A stretch of 64,000 nt of DNA from Dryococelus australis. Lineage: Eukaryota > Arthropoda > Insecta > Phasmatodea > Phasmatidae. Of this stretch, positions 34,701-47,624 are shown piece by piece. Both the position numbers and the translations under genes were made by a program. Under the pieces are notes generated by a model. That model was given only the letters and a program-made list of their open reading frames with translations. It searched no databases and had not been told where the DNA came from. The DNA lies in contig CM057000.1 in NCBI GenBank assembly GCA_029891345.1, positions 138,244,663-138,308,662 of the forward strand, written 5' to 3'. Each line of letters opens with the position of its first letter. Position 1 is the stretch's first letter.

Positions 34701-37000
34701 TACAAGTGATGTCTTTTGAGCATCGTTATGGATTACTGTACAGCCCTGTGGCAATAGCTGACCAAATAGTAGCTGTGCCTTTGCTTGATTATGGAGTATC
34801 ATGTTTCCTTATCAATCAAGATTTTTGTAATTTTCTGTCGAAGAATTTGCCCAAGGTACTTGTTAAAGAATGTCAAGGTGAAAAACTATGATTTTCTATG
34901 GCTAATGGGGGAGTGATAAATTCTAAAGGTTTGGCTATTTTCAAAATCAAGATTGCAAATTTTTCATGGACATTTTCTTTCCGAATTTTGCCAGGTCTTA
35001 GCTATGACCACATGCTGGGAGTGGATTTCTTTGGGATAACCCAAATTTTGTTGAATGTAACTCAGAATAATTCAACGTTTGCTTTCTGCCCTTCTCAATC
35101 TATTAAGTTAACATCTAAGAAATCTAGCACTTTTGACATTTCGGTCAAATCTGTTCATTTTAAGGACGATAGTCAAGGAAAACAACTTCAACAGCTCCAG
35201 AGAGATTTCTGTGACGTGATTACTAATAAATTAGGACATTACTGTAAAAAGCCTATTACACTGAAGCTAAAGAATCAGGACCCTGTAATTTCAGTACCGG
35301 GTGGCACCTCCAAAAATGAAAATCTTTAAAAAAGTCATTTCAGATCTAGAGAAGGATAATATAGTACAGATATCTGAAAGTAATATTTCTAGTCCTGCGT
35401 TTTTCTCCCAAAGAAAACGCCAGGGGAATTTAGAGTCATTTGTGATGACAGAAAGGTTAATACTAAGATCTATGTAGACCCTTGCCCACTGCCAACTATT
35501 GAGAGTGTATTGCAGCATGTGGGAAAGGCGAGATATTTTTCTCTGTTTGATTTAAATTCTGCATTCCTACAGTGTGATTTACACCCAGAATCACGCGGGG
35601 TTCTTGCATTTGTTACTCCATGGCGACAGTATCAGTGGAAGCGGCTTCCAATGGGAGTAAATTGTGGACCTCAAGCTATGTCACACGTTTTTTTTTTCAA
35701 GTGTTAGGGAAGTATCAATATGAGTTTTTATTATTCTATATAAAAGATGTGTGTGTATATACCAAAACTTTCTATGAACACCTGGAACATTTGAGACTTT
35801 TTCTAACTGCTTTGAGGGAATCGGGATTAACTGTCAATCCAGATAAGGTGACGTGGGCGAAGATATATGTCAGGTATCTTGGTTTTGTTATTTCTGAAGG
35901 AACCCCTTTTGATGGACCCCGAAAATATTCGACCTTTAGTTAATTTTCTTATTACTAAAAATCTAAGAGGTGTGTGTAGGTTTCTAGGCTTAGTAGGTTT
36001 CTACTCGAAGTTCGTTCCTGACTTTGCTGAAACAGCTGTGTCGCTGAATGCGTTAAAGAGAAAAGAGGTTGACTTTAATTGGGGGGAAGCTCAAAACCAT
36101 GCCTTCTGCCTTCTGTCTACTTAAGGAGAAGATTTCCACTCCTCCTGTTTTGCAATTGCCATGCTTGGATCAGCGTTTTACCTTACAAGTAAATGCATGT
36201 TCGAAGGTGTTAGGGGCAGTTTTGTGCCAAGAGGTGAATGGTGGACTTGCGCCAGTTTCCTATGCGAGTCGTTTATTAAACCTTGCCGAACAACAGTACT
36301 CCACGTATGAAAAAGAGGCCCTTACTGCCATTTATGGCATGGAGAAATTCAAGGAGTATCTTGAGAGTGAGGAATTCATTGCATACTGATAATCAAGCCC
36401 TAAGCAGTTTTTGTCGACAAATAAACGTGTTTGGCAGTTGGCCTGCTGCTTGGTACGGCTCACTTGTTTCAAATTCACGGTCCAGTATGTGAAAGGAGTC
36501 AACAACGGGCTAGCAGATGCTCTATCCCATATGTTTGACCCAGGGGAACTGTTGAAGCCTCAGATCCTATAAGAGTAAAGCAGGTCGAAGTGACTTTTTC
36601 TGTGGTTTCTAGTGTTAATATTGGTGATTCCTGTGGTTCCTTTGTAACTTCTGGTGTTTGTGTTGATTCGGGTAGTCAAACTGAAATTTGTAATGATACT
36701 ATTCCATCTAGTTGTATATGTGAATCCAGAGTGAAGTGTGATGTGTCTGTGCTAACAGGTTTAGCAGAAAAACTTGCTGCACCTATGATTTTCACATCTA
36801 AGAGTATGGAAGGGATTTCAAAAGAGGAACACTTGAAGGTTCTCCAGGAGTTCCCTCAATCTTATCTTCGTTTACAACATCACCAAAAGAGTGATCCTGA
36901 GTGCGTGAAAATGAAGGCAGAGATTAATGGGGGAAAAGGGGGACAATATGAGGTTATAAAAGGACTTATAGGATATGTTGATCCTAAAATCTTACGATAG
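34679..37000 (+). pseudogene. Decayed pol gene of a Ty3/gypsy-type LTR retrotransposon
   Basis: Domains run in order protease, RT, RNase H, start of integrase. Protease: LLDYGVS sits where the catalytic D-T/S-G is expected, followed by LPGLSYDHMLGVDFF. RT: SLFDLNSAFLQ and LPMGVNCGPQ are recognisable. The catalytic box, normally Y-x-D-D, reads YIKD, so one Asp is lost. RNase H: FTLQVNACSKVLGAVL has Asn where the first catalytic Asp should be, then QQYSTYEKEALTAIYGMEKF. The last ~130 codons (36590-37000) correspond to the linker before the integrase zinc finger, where the relic stops. There is an in-frame stop at 34889-34891, a frame change at a T-run (about 35689-35698) and several more. No gag and no integrase core remain. 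The copy is dead. Confidence 0.88.
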
Positions 37001-37257
37001 GCTCTTCGAGTAGTAGGTCATAGCGTCACTTTGACGTATGACTAGACGCCCTAACATGGGCTCTTTCTTTTAAGATCAAATTTGCTTGCATATAGTACTT
37101 TTGATGAGACACTAAGAAAAGATATTTTCATTTTTTCTCCTCGAAAGTTAAGGCTTTCAAGTTGCGAGCAGTTGCTTTGGTCAGTGGACGAGGGGAGAAA
37201 AATGCTAAATTCAAGTTTGGTAAGTATGTAATTCAATGGCAGGCAAGTCAAACGCAG
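36990..37257 (+). repeat. Direct repeat flanking the LTR-retrotransposon relic, right copy
   Basis: The right-hand partner of 34442-34700, diverged by numerous substitutions and small gaps. It begins exactly where the pol reading ends, so the pol sequence is cut off by the repeat on this side. Confidence 0.7.
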
Positions 37258-38141
37258 CCAAGAGTTTTAAGGTTTTTTATATGTTCTACATATGTGTTAC
37301 ATATTCCCATGTTCCATACAATTGCAATTAATTGTAAAATGGTGAAATTTACATGATATTCTTGTGAAAATTAATGAATGTTTTAAAGAGAGTTTTGGTC
37401 AAGCAAGGCCCATTAACTTGAAGGTTAGGTGAATGAATTCAAATTCTAGGTTAAACATTTTTGCATTGGCTTTTGGTTGGCCCTATATAGCCAGAGAATT
37501 CACCGTCACAAAATTAAGAATATATATATTTATACGTATATATATTCCATGTTGTAAATAGTGTTGATAATCACCTTAAAGACGTTATGGTTTTCAAAGT
37601 GCCCTTTTAATGATATTTTTAATAAGTTCAAATGGACTTGAATGTTTATATAAATTTTTTTTGTATGTACCTGAGTTTCAGTAATTGGATAGTATTTTTG
37701 AAGAATATGTATTATAACAGAGATTATTACTTTGAAATCACAGTATTCTCAAAGAATCAATATTTTTAATTGGGGTTATTTTAGAGAAATTGTAGCTTTT
37801 CAAAGGCCGTGTATTATCACCAAATATTTTTGATATCGTAATGATCTTTTCTCATTATGAGTGTAAACTATAATTTATACACATCAATTGAGGTTTTGCA
37901 TAGCAAAGAAAAGAAAAGAAATTGAATAAAAATAACTTTCTGCACACTTAATGTTTTTTGAACTTAGCTTAGCAAATTATATCCCTGGCCTACTTGGAAA
38001 AAAACATTTTTTTTTTTTTGGCTTTTGCCAGTTGTTGACATTTTTTTCAGACTTTTTTTTTTTTTTTTTTTTTTTTATTCAGCCTTGCTACCTCCTTGGG
38101 TCAAGAAAGCGGCTGGGGTCTGAAGATTGTACTGTATTTTA
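37258..38141. other. AT-rich non-coding stretch with T-runs
   Basis: T-runs at 38009-38020 and 38056-38076. No gene recognised. Confidence 0.45.
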
Positions 38142-38385
38142 GGGGCCACGGTGGTGTCGTAGTTAGACTACCCGCCTCGCATCAAGGAGAACCGGGAGCG
38201 ATTCCCGGCGGAGTCACCCGCGAATTTTCGCGTGTGGTAATCATGCTAGTCGGCGGGTTTTCTCGAGGATCTCCCGTTTCCCCGGCCCGTGCATTCTGGC
38301 GATGCTACGCACTCCCATCGCTTCTCCCGCATCAGTTCTTAAGACCTCGATGTTAAGAGCCGCCATATCTTCACTATACTCAATT
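38142..38385 (+). mobile_element. tRNA-derived SINE, family 1
   Basis: Head GGGGCCACGGTGGTGTCGTA and B-box-like GGGAGCGATTCCCGG, then the family core (AATTTTCGCGTGTGG, GTCGGCGGGTTTTCTC, GGATCTCCCGTTTCCCC) and the 3' GACCTCGATGTTAAGAGCC. This is a full-length copy. Short open frames crossing it are not genes. Confidence 0.85.
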
Positions 38386-38529
38386 TTACACTTTCTGAAG
38401 CAATTCTAATTAGCAATGCACATTTATTACCAAAGGATCAAATGTCTTTATTTGGCAAAACGAGTGAGGTTTATTTGCAATGTAATTGTTTAGCACAGCA
38501 TTTACTGGGGGGGCTCAGAGTAATGAGTA

Positions 38530-38910
38530 AATCCATTCACGTTTATTAGTAACTTTTCTGAAGACTTGCTAATGTTTTATCTACTTCCAGGCTTCTTCCA
38601 GGCTTAACCGATTCCAGAAAATCACACCAAAATGACAACGCACCGTGTAATAATATATTGCATGATAACTATTTATTTCCAGGCGTTATCAACACACCTA
38701 TTTTCTCTGTGATGTTATTAATCATAAATTTAATATTTTAAGTTATAATTATGATATATAAAAAAAGTTCAGTTTTACCAAAAATAAGGTACTTGTATTC
38801 TAACGCAAGTATGGAACGCACGTGATATATGTCAAAATAAGTAAAAAAAAAACCAAACACGCCATACATAGTGCATTTTTGAAAGGTTTGCTTTTAAAAA
38901 GTATGAAGAA
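38530..38910 (+). repeat. Dispersed repeat family B, copy 2
   Basis: It matches the copies at 10785 and 63171 in order (TCCATTCACG, CTTTTCTGAAGACTTGCT, AAAATCACACCA, GACAACGCACCG, CATGATAACTATTT, GCATTTTTGAAAGGTTTGCT). It contains its own short insert near 38590. Confidence 0.75.
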
Positions 38911-39594
38911 ACCATTAATTTCTACAAATTTGTCGCCTTGCGACTTAAGTATATAGTATATGTTTTGGGCTGTGATGAAAACCGACACACATTCACAAAT
39001 ATTTACAAATTATAAATAAATGCATTGGTTTATTATAGACAAAAAAATTTTAATGGAATTTTATTTTTAGAAAATATAAAAATCTCCACCTCAAATACGA
39101 GTACACGATTAAATAAAAATCGCGCCTTGTGTCGTATTTTCGGACGTGTCAATGTAAACCACACCATTGCACTAATTCCAGGTCCATTCGACTGAATGGC
39201 CATAGACTACAGATAAGGTACAGCGATTTTGCGTCTTCTGCGCATGCGACCAACATGTGTGTGTTAGCACATACCCCACACAAACACAGCTGTCAAAGTC
39301 ACACAGCAGGGACGAACGTGTCTGTTTGTATCTCATCTTTCAAAAGACAAGCACAACTTCGTGAGTATAATACTTTTACAAATTTTAATATGGTCAAATT
39401 GCATTAAAAATCGGCGAGAGAGGATCTGTACAAGTACCTCAAAGCACTTGTATAATTAAACATTGTTATATCCTGAAATCCTATCCATGACGTTTTTGAC
39501 AGTTACATTGGCAGAGAATCAGTCCAATGTTGTGACACGTATAGTGGTGATGCGCAGCTAGGGTGATCACTCTACTCCATATTCACGCTGTCTG
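38911..39594. other. Non-coding stretch
   Basis: No gene or repeat family recognised. A 92-codon plus frame at 39129-39407 has no domain. Confidence 0.4.
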
Positions 39595-40028
39595 TATTGG
39601 CTGTTCATGGTAAAATGAGCAATCTTGATAGTCCTGCTTAAGGTCTAGCTGTATGTCCGTTGTGTATTCTTCTACCTTATGTAAAATTAACACTGCTATG
39701 GACCGTATCACTTAATTCATTCGTCGGTCATGTGAAACCGTGAAATTATTAGAAAAGTAAGTATTTTACAAATCTGCTAATTTTTACACTTCGCTGCGTG
39801 AAAAAAAAAATCAGAAAGCGAAAGAACTAATTTAAATTCTTACAGATTGTTGTTTAATACCTTTTGTTCGACGTTAAGATATGGAATTACTTTCCCTCCA
39901 ATGTTATCAACTTTATAGGGCGCGTGTCTCGCAGTGCATTCGTTAAAATATACGCAGGTGGGAGCAGTGACTTTTTTTTTTCCAAGGTTGAATTCAAAAG
40001 TGCTCACATTTATCGTGAACAGCCTTTA
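39595..40028 (+). mobile_element. MITE, long size class, copy E
   Basis: The left end TATTGGCTGTTCATGGTAAA and right end AAAGTGCTCACATTTATCGT, then GAACAGCCTTTA, are inverted and match the short-class termini. The ~360-bp core differs from the short class and contains TTGTGTATTCTTCTACCTTA, ATGGACCGTATCACTTAATT and a GCAGGTGGGAGCAGTGACTT block near the right end. No open frame. Confidence 0.83.
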
Positions 40029-40755
40029 ACAGACTTCCAGTGGCTAGTATTTCACTGACTTATGTCCCTGGTCTGGGAGTACGAAATCTCAGAAAAAAGA
40101 TCAGGTAATGAATATCTAGGGGGAAACTACGTAGAGGCGATTGCATTTCACTTTGCACACAGACGTTCCACAAATAAACATCTGAGGTCACCGACTTAAA
40201 GTCACCTGTTTCGTGACGTACAATGAAACGAACGCACGCCTTCCGCTGCCTTGCGTGTGGACACGACAGGGCATTGAATGCTCCTGGCACAGTCGCGACG
40301 GCCTTTAAGCTTTCCCTCCCCCACCCCCTCCACTTGTAATCGAGTCACGCAAAACAGCGCCAGGAAATCAGGAGCCTCATTTTAACGCCCCTGCAATTCT
40401 TGGACCTCGATCGAAATACTTCCATTCCGCATTCAGTTTTGCGCCAGTCCCTGCTGATTTAAATACGACATTATTTATCTGCTCGTGTGTATTGTTCACG
40501 GAAAACTAAGAACTTTGCAAAGCCCTGGTCAGGATCATCTTCACCGACTACATTGTATTTATCCGACATATGTGCACTTTAAAAATGCTATCTAGTAGAC
40601 TTCTTAAACTGTAATTGAAGTTCTTAACCTATACATAGTAAGTACACTGTAAAAAAAAAAATTGTAAATTTTACTCAGAAATCCTTCGTAATTTTAAAAA
40701 TGCTTGCAACAGTACAAAGATTGATCCTGTAAAACTACAATGGCCGTGTTTGTAA
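40029..40755. other. Non-coding stretch, GC-richer at 40060-40460
   Basis: A GC-richer patch of about 400 bp with no recognisable repeat or domain. GTACACTGTAAAAAAAAAAA at 40642-40661 resembles the terminus of the element at 52846, so this may be a solo end of that family. Confidence 0.35.
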
Positions 40756-40756
40756 C

Positions 40757-40913
40757 AGACCTTGAGGTTGAAGTAAAGAAACTGCCTGTGGAGCACTGCA
40801 CCCGACTATACAATGTAAATAACTCATAAAAAAAAAGTAACACAGATACCACAAAAGGTCTCGAAAAAGTGCGATTTGTGTTGTATATGAAATAAGAATG
40901 CATATATTTTGCA
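40757..40913 (+). repeat. Dispersed repeat family D, copy 1
   Basis: It matches 57204-57350 in the same orientation: GGAGCACTGCRCCCGACTAT, ACTCATAAAAA, ACCACAAAA/ACCATAAAA and AAATAAGAATG. No coding potential. Confidence 0.7.
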
Positions 40914-40974
40914 CTATTGTAAAATATTTGATTAAAATATACTTTTTAAATGTAAAAAAATAATCGATTAAAGT

Positions 40975-41012
40975 AAGTGCTCATTTTACACCACGAACAT
41001 CCTATATCTGAC
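40975..41012 (+). mobile_element. Solo MITE right terminus
   Basis: AGTGCTCATTTTACACCACG followed by AACATCCTATAT matches the right inverted repeat of the MITE family. No left end lies nearby. Confidence 0.5.
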
Positions 41013-41258
41013 CATATAGATCTAATTTCTGACTCTTTGGGAATGATGCTGGGCATCCGGTTCATTGTAGACCTCAAGAAGCCTTCAGGTGGTTCTATGA
41101 TGTTCCGGGGTATTATAATTATACCGAAATGCATCTTTAGGTCGAGGTTACAGGAAATTTGAACATAGTAACTGTACTTAGCTGCTGGACAACCGAGTGT
41201 TGCTATTTCCTCGTTAACTTACCGAAAAACACAGCTTCCGTATTATTGAATAGCAGGA

Positions 41259-41769
<511 letters not shown>

Positions 41770-43435
41770 TTGCAAGATGGATGTCGCATTCACGGGGTGG
41801 CTAATGTAACTGCTTAGAAATAACATTCAAAAGAGGAAAATACTTAAATAAAAACACTACATAACATTTGTTGGATTTGCCAGGAATATGAGTCAACCGT
41901 CAAGGGAAGACATCCACGAAATCTGGCTGAACCAAGCAGTTCTTTAAAGCAAGTGTTGCTTAGTACCGATGATAATATCCGCCTATGTATCCGTCCGTAC
42001 CAGGTGACACATTTTTGTCAGGTGAGCTTATTTTGTAGCTGGAAGGACGGGCTACTGTCACAGTGAGTTTTCTAACACATTTTCCTAAGGCCTTATGAAG
42101 CTACAAGAAAATGTATTTATTGTGTCTTGAATGAAATGTTCAGAGCTGAAAAGTCCTCCTTTGAGAAAATCACTTGATTACATACACTTTGCATCAATAT
42201 TTACCTGTTGTTCCAATGAACTGGTAGAAAAGCAGTCACGATAATTGCAACGCCGAACGTTTGATTTGACCAGATGATGTGAAACATGAAAGCTGGTATA
42301 CGGCAGACGATAATGCTCTTGCTGATATTACTAACAATTTTCACGCATTAAGGAAGCATCCTTAGAAAAAAAACGTTACCTTTGGAGATACCGGGAAGTC
42401 TGGAACTACCTCTCTTTAAAGATTTAAAGAACATTAAAGTAATGGTAAACAATGAATGCATCTTTTTTATTTATTATTTGCGTACATTACAATTCCCATT
42501 CATTTCAGAAAGTCGGTGGAACTCAATTTCGAGCCATTGCGTTTAGGAGTTCATTTGTGAGCAGGAAAGAATATTATAGAAATTTCCTCTCTTACAGCAG
42601 AATCATTTCTCCTCAACTTCATTGTCGCAGACTCTTGGCGGACTTTGTTGAATTTATTACCAGTCTTTCTTGAACTGCAGAATATAATGTTGTGTTCAAT
42701 TTTCGTAATGTTGTCATCTGAAAAGGAAATCGATTACGTACCTAGCGACACTTAACATTCAATAAATAATTCAGAATCATTTTCAGTAGCCAAGTACTGA
42801 ATGACAAAAGTAAGCGTAAGTCTGCAAAATAATATATTATATGAAGAAGTAATTAAATATCAATATAAATCGGTAGCAATTACATATTAAAATTTATATA
42901 ACTACTCGGAAAACTAGACTATTTCATATGCGGCGGCAAGGAAGAAAATAAATGTGTAAAAAAGACTTATGCCAAACTTTGATGAAAATTCCAACACTGG
43001 CGTAATTCGGTGATGTATTGATAGCACATAAAACTTATTCATTGCTTTAGTTCCTATCAATTAATGATGAATTAATCCAGAATCGAGCAATTTAAAGCCT
43101 GTTATAACATATTTATAATAAGAGGTAACAATGATTTCTGTACATAAAATAAAAAATAACAACACTTTTGTAAATCCAAGAAATAACCTAGTAATTAGGA
43201 CAAATACTTCTACATTTCTAAAAGCATACTGCTATAAGTAGGCCTGTCAGTACAAAAGAAATAAGCGGAAAAACCTATTTCATCTACAGCACGCAGTAAC
43301 ACATGCGAACGGGAAAATCGGGTTGTATTTATTTCGGTTTTATAAGATTTTCCGAAATTACTCCAGGTCAAAATCGGGGCAAATCCTTTACGCTATAAAA
43401 TTGGAACATTTGAAACTTCTCCATTGGAATCACCA
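41770..43435. other. AT-rich non-coding stretch
   Basis: No gene or repeat family recognised. Confidence 0.45.
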
Positions 43436-44130
43436 GGATTTTACTGATCATATCACTGGCTGAAGAAACAAAAATTTCAACATTTTTCTAGTAAATCGCA
43501 CTGGCATGGCAATAAAACTACAGCGCATTCCACTGATTGTCGAGTAAATAACAACTCATTATCTGATGATTAAAAAATATATAATTCTACTGACTGAAAT
43601 CACTAATTAATATTTTAGAGTGTAATAAATCATATACGTGATTCCTTCGCTGTTCATAGGTTTTCAAGTCACTGGTTCCATTTGTAATGCCCGAGTTGTT
43701 GACGAGACGTTAAACCGTACATAATAATCCATTTGTGGTGTTGTTTTTTTCTTTTCGTAGCAGTAATTTAGCTGACGCCGCAAACGAAAATTTCCTCAAG
43801 TGTAAGTGGCTGGTATTAAGCTACTGGCACTGTTTGATTTCAACACAGTTGTCCGAAATGGTAAATATACAGGTTGTTTCGTAACTTACGTTACAGGCTT
43901 TGGGAGGTGGCTCATTACGAAGAAACGTTACGAAATTGCAGATCGAGTTATGTCCGGAAGCGACGCCTAAGAGTGGGAAACAACCCCTAAAGCTGGGATG
44001 TAAAATTAATTTTTACTTAGTTAAGCGCAAACAAAATAATATTAATTTAAGATATTTAAATATTGTAACTTAAAATTACTTTTTTCCCCAGTTTATTTAG
44101 TAAACAACGAAACACAGGACGTAAAACGAA
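43436..44130. other. Repeat-rich non-coding stretch
   Basis: 43440-43640 shares scattered motifs with 6460-6600 (GTAAATCGCACTGGCATGGC versus GTGAATCGCTTTGGCTTGGC, then CATTCCACTGATT), so it is a diverged relative of family A surroundings. TATACAGGTTGTTTCGTAAC at about 43866 resembles a terminus common to arthropod DNA transposons, but I find no matching opposite end. Confidence 0.45.
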
Positions 44131-44490
44131 ATGAAATACGATAAAACGGAATTAAAGACTGGATGTTCGTGTTGCCTCGTAAAATGGTATTGAGAAAGAC
44201 GAATTTCACATTTTATAAAGTATTTTTTATTGGTTTTATTAATTTATGCACTGTTATTTAATATAATACATGTTAGTAGACTGATCCTTCAGTCAAACAA
44301 CAAATCACTGTAAAACAGCGAGTAGAATGGTAGATGAATAAGTTGAATATGTTACTAAATCAATAAGTGAAAAAAAACTGGCGTTTTAAACTAATTAATT
44401 AGTTCAATTGACTGAAATGACTGTTGAATCAGTCAGGTAAAGTTATCTAACTTAAATAGTGAAATACTCACTAATTCATATTTGGTGCGT
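44131..44490 (+). repeat. Dispersed repeat family A, copy 2
   Basis: It matches 5775-6140 (AATGAAATACGATAAAAC, TTGCCTCGTAAAATGG, CCTTCAGTCAAACAACAAAT, AAAACAGCGAGTAGAATGG, AGTGAAATACTCACTAATTC). Same orientation. Confidence 0.6.
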
Positions 44491-45327
44491 ACAAACTACG
44501 CAGTAGAGACGACATCGTAGAAAACTTCCATGGATATGAATCCAAAACTATTATAGCGTCATCGCTTTAAGTCACATAGCTACACGCAGTTTCTGTGCTT
44601 GAAACGAGGAGGAGTGTTACAGCGATGCAGGTGCACTAGGTAGTACGATTTGCATAATCTTTTACAGCGTTTGCCTTCAGAGAAGTTTCAAAGATCCTGG
44701 GAATCACCAGTACTGCGGCAGCGAAGCTAACCTGAAGTGCCAGTGTGCCCAACTACAGATATAGTGCAATGAATCCCTGTCCCCGATGCTTAGTACAGTT
44801 TTTTAGACATTCTTTTCAGATTCGTGATCTTTGTTACTTAGTGTACATAAGCACTTCTCTGAGAGTCGCTAGCTGTTAATAAAGTTGATATTTATATAAC
44901 GTATGAAAAAAGTACGAGACACTTAAGGAAGAGAGAGGAAAAAAACCTAGCATCCTTTCCACTGCAAACGTGATTCAGCAGTCAATATAACTAACACGAT
45001 TTAAGACACGTGCAATATAATTAAAGATATTTCACCTTGAATTCACGCATGTGAATTAGTTCATCCTACAGACGTGTACTGACAGTCTAATTAAAACTGT
45101 TCGAATCTATGTTTTAAATATATCTCAGCTGTAGCAAAAATAACCAGCCTAAAGACCGTTGACATAAAACATTTCTCTTATACGCACTCCAACCTATAGT
45201 CACATCTAAATTATTTCATTCGCTGTTTAGATAAATTGTTTCAGAAAAGCTGACAGATTTCTGCGAATCATTTAAGAGTGCAGTTTCTGAAATATAATAC
45301 CAGTGAAATAAAAATGAACTATCGAAA
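44491..45327. other. Non-coding stretch
   Basis: No gene or repeat family recognised. Confidence 0.4.
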
Positions 45328-46070
45328 TATACCGAGAGAAAGGTTTGATCCAGGAAACACAATGATTGTTTAATAGGACCAAACATACATTTAAGTACAC
45401 ATCAGAATATTTTTTTGTATACTTAAAACTTGGAAAACTTCAAAATTTATTAATTCAACTAAGAAAATATACGTGTGAATTAACAAAACCTCTGTGTTGG
45501 GCCAAGATAAATAAGACTATATATAAATTAGTTTGTTGAAACAACTTCATATATTTGTTTGGCCACTCATTTGATTGACGTTTCCAAAATACAGCTCGAG
45601 CGTTTTTTTTTATTTTTTTTTATTTCTGTGAGAGTTATGACAGTAAAAGTGGTCGTTAGTGAATTTATTGATGCTTGATAATGGTATAAACATCCTGATA
45701 AAACAAGTTAAACAGGAAAGTAAAAAAAGTCAAGATTTCAAACTTGAAATATTAATTCATTTAAAAACAATTCTCCTTCATAAATAGTTACTTTGGCACG
45801 GTTTTCTAGGGCGTATCGCCTGGGCGCGGTAGATCTTAGTTCGAATCTCCGTCAGGTTTACAATTATATACTTTATATATTATCCGAAACTCTTTAATGT
45901 ACGTAGATTTAAACAAATCTTTCGTTGCACGAACCAAATTTTTGTTCAGTGCAAGCAAATAAGAACAATAAAATAATTGGTTTTCAAGAACAAAAAAATT
46001 TTCATTGCCCCAATATAACCATTTATTTTGTTGCAACAAACAAACTTCGTTCGGTTCAACAAAAGCATAG
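45328..46070 (+). mobile_element. Dispersed repeat family C, copy 2
   Basis: It begins ATACCGAGAGAAAGG and follows the same order as the copy at 61375: CAAAACCTCTGTGTTGG, ATATTTGTTTGGCCACTCAT, a tRNA-like block at 45793-45858, GTACGTAGATTTAAACAAAT and a final GGTTCAACAAAAGC. The right terminus is lost. It carries small insertions and deletions against the other copies. Confidence 0.75.
45793..45858 (+). other. tRNA-like block inside repeat family C
   Basis: GGGCGTATCGCCTGGGCGCG then TTAGTTCGAATCTCCGTC, the latter a good B-box. The homologous block at 61815-61880 has GGGTTCGAAACTCGG. The A-box is weak in both. Confidence 0.5.
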
Positions 46071-46700
46071 CAGATGCGATATTTAATGTTTATTCACGAT
46101 AAACTTGAGTGTTTCTGAATACACTGAAAATAGCATCACTTCTCTGATTACATTGTATCCTTGCTCCAATGGTAATTCAACATCGCCATGTGCATGATAA
46201 CTTTGTTCATTCGTAGAGACCCGATGTAGCGAATTCATTTAAAGATTTGTTAAATTTCAAGAACATATATAGTTGAGTTGCTATTTCTATTAGGTCAACG
46301 GTTTGTTAGGGCACGCTCCAGACCGCTTTCAACCAATAACGAACTTGCAAGGGAAACAAGAGTCGAATTACCGTGGTACCTACTCTGGAGATAAATTGAA
46401 CCGACAACCAATTAACAACTAGCTGAGTCTCAAGTACACAAAATATTGTGGAGTATAGCTCGTTGCCGAATTAATCGTCGAAATTTCCGAGGATCTGTTC
46501 ATACGCCACCCAAGAGAAATCTTAGGATTGTTACGCATGTAAAAGTGTTGTTTATGTGTCTCATCACTGCCGAAGTAATTGTGAGGACGCATGTCAATGT
46601 GCTATATAATATACACGTAGTTATGGCCTGTGATTTTGTTTTCGAAGGTTGGTTTTATAAGTGCCTCCTTCACATTAAACAGCCTACGGCACGTCATATT
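46071..46700. other. Non-coding stretch
   Basis: No gene or repeat family recognised. Confidence 0.4.
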
Positions 46701-47300
46701 TTGTTCCCCGCGTTCGTTTGGCAGCTGGCGCCCACAAGGCGCCCATCCAGAGTGCGGTAGCAATTGCACGTAGCACGTAAACGCGAAACCGTCAGCCATT
46801 GTTCCCCGCGGCACGAGCACGAACACATCTACGTCGTGGTTTTTAATTAGCCGGGCTGTCTGGCTGCGAAGGGTCACTGCGCACCACCCACATTCCCGCC
46901 CCCTAACCTCCCCCCCCCCCTCCCCAAACCAACCCCCTGAAAACACCAGCTCTTCCCAGACTCCCACGTGGCCTCGTATCTCCACTCCGACATGCTGGAA
47001 TCTTGCACCTCACATTTAATTAGTGGTCCATATTCAACAGTCCTTCGTCTCCCACGCCTTTTTTTTTCACCTCCGTGCTCGAAGGCGACGTGTCAGTTAA
47101 TTAGCGGGGTTTCCCACCTCCCCCCCGGCTGCTGAGATGTTGCGCCTTTCTCCCCCCCGGGTTTTTAATTGTCTTCTGAGGCCAGGGTCACTTGCAAGCG
47201 GCGGGAAGATATGGGAGAGGGTGCTGAGGTCACGAGGTAGCCTGGGGGAGGAACAATGTCGCCCTTACTGCAAACGTGCTCCTGGAGTATCGTGATGGAA
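46701..47300. promoter_or_regulatory. GC-rich island with spaced TAATTA motifs (candidate regulatory region)
   Basis: This GC-rich, apparently single-copy block stands out in AT-rich surroundings. TTTTTAATTAGCCGGG (near 46838), ATTTAATTAGTGG (near 47013), AGTTAATTAGCGGGG (near 47094) and TTTTTAATTGTC (near 47162) place four homeodomain-type TAATT cores inside GC-rich sequence. C-runs at 46910-46921 and 47118-47126 are also present. No transcript or gene is recognisable. Enhancer function is inference from motif clustering only. Confidence 0.3.
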
Positions 47301-47624
47301 TTGTAATGCGTCGTCGCCGAGGGGAGAATAAATTATTCCACACTCCACCTGCCATGTACCATACAATATAAGCTTCGTTTCCGTCCGACAGAAATGAAAC
47401 CCTCCACGTGTGAAATCTTCAGTTTCTGGAGCAAAAAATTTATAATTCAGTGGAAAAATTATTCAACAAGTTTATCAATATTATATATGGCATGCAGGCT
47501 TCCTTCCCTGCTTATTATGGTTCGAGTGATTCATTACATCACTGATGACACTGCCATCAATGCGAAACTTAGGAGAAAATATAGCACTAGGAACAATTTA
47601 CAATGTTAACATAGGGCTGCCAAT
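47301..47624. other. Non-coding stretch
   Basis: No gene or repeat family recognised. Confidence 0.4.

Noticed and set aside
43866..43900. Terminus of a mariner-like element (TATACAGGTTGTTTCG)
   Set aside because: No matching opposite end and no transposase nearby. The motif alone is too common.
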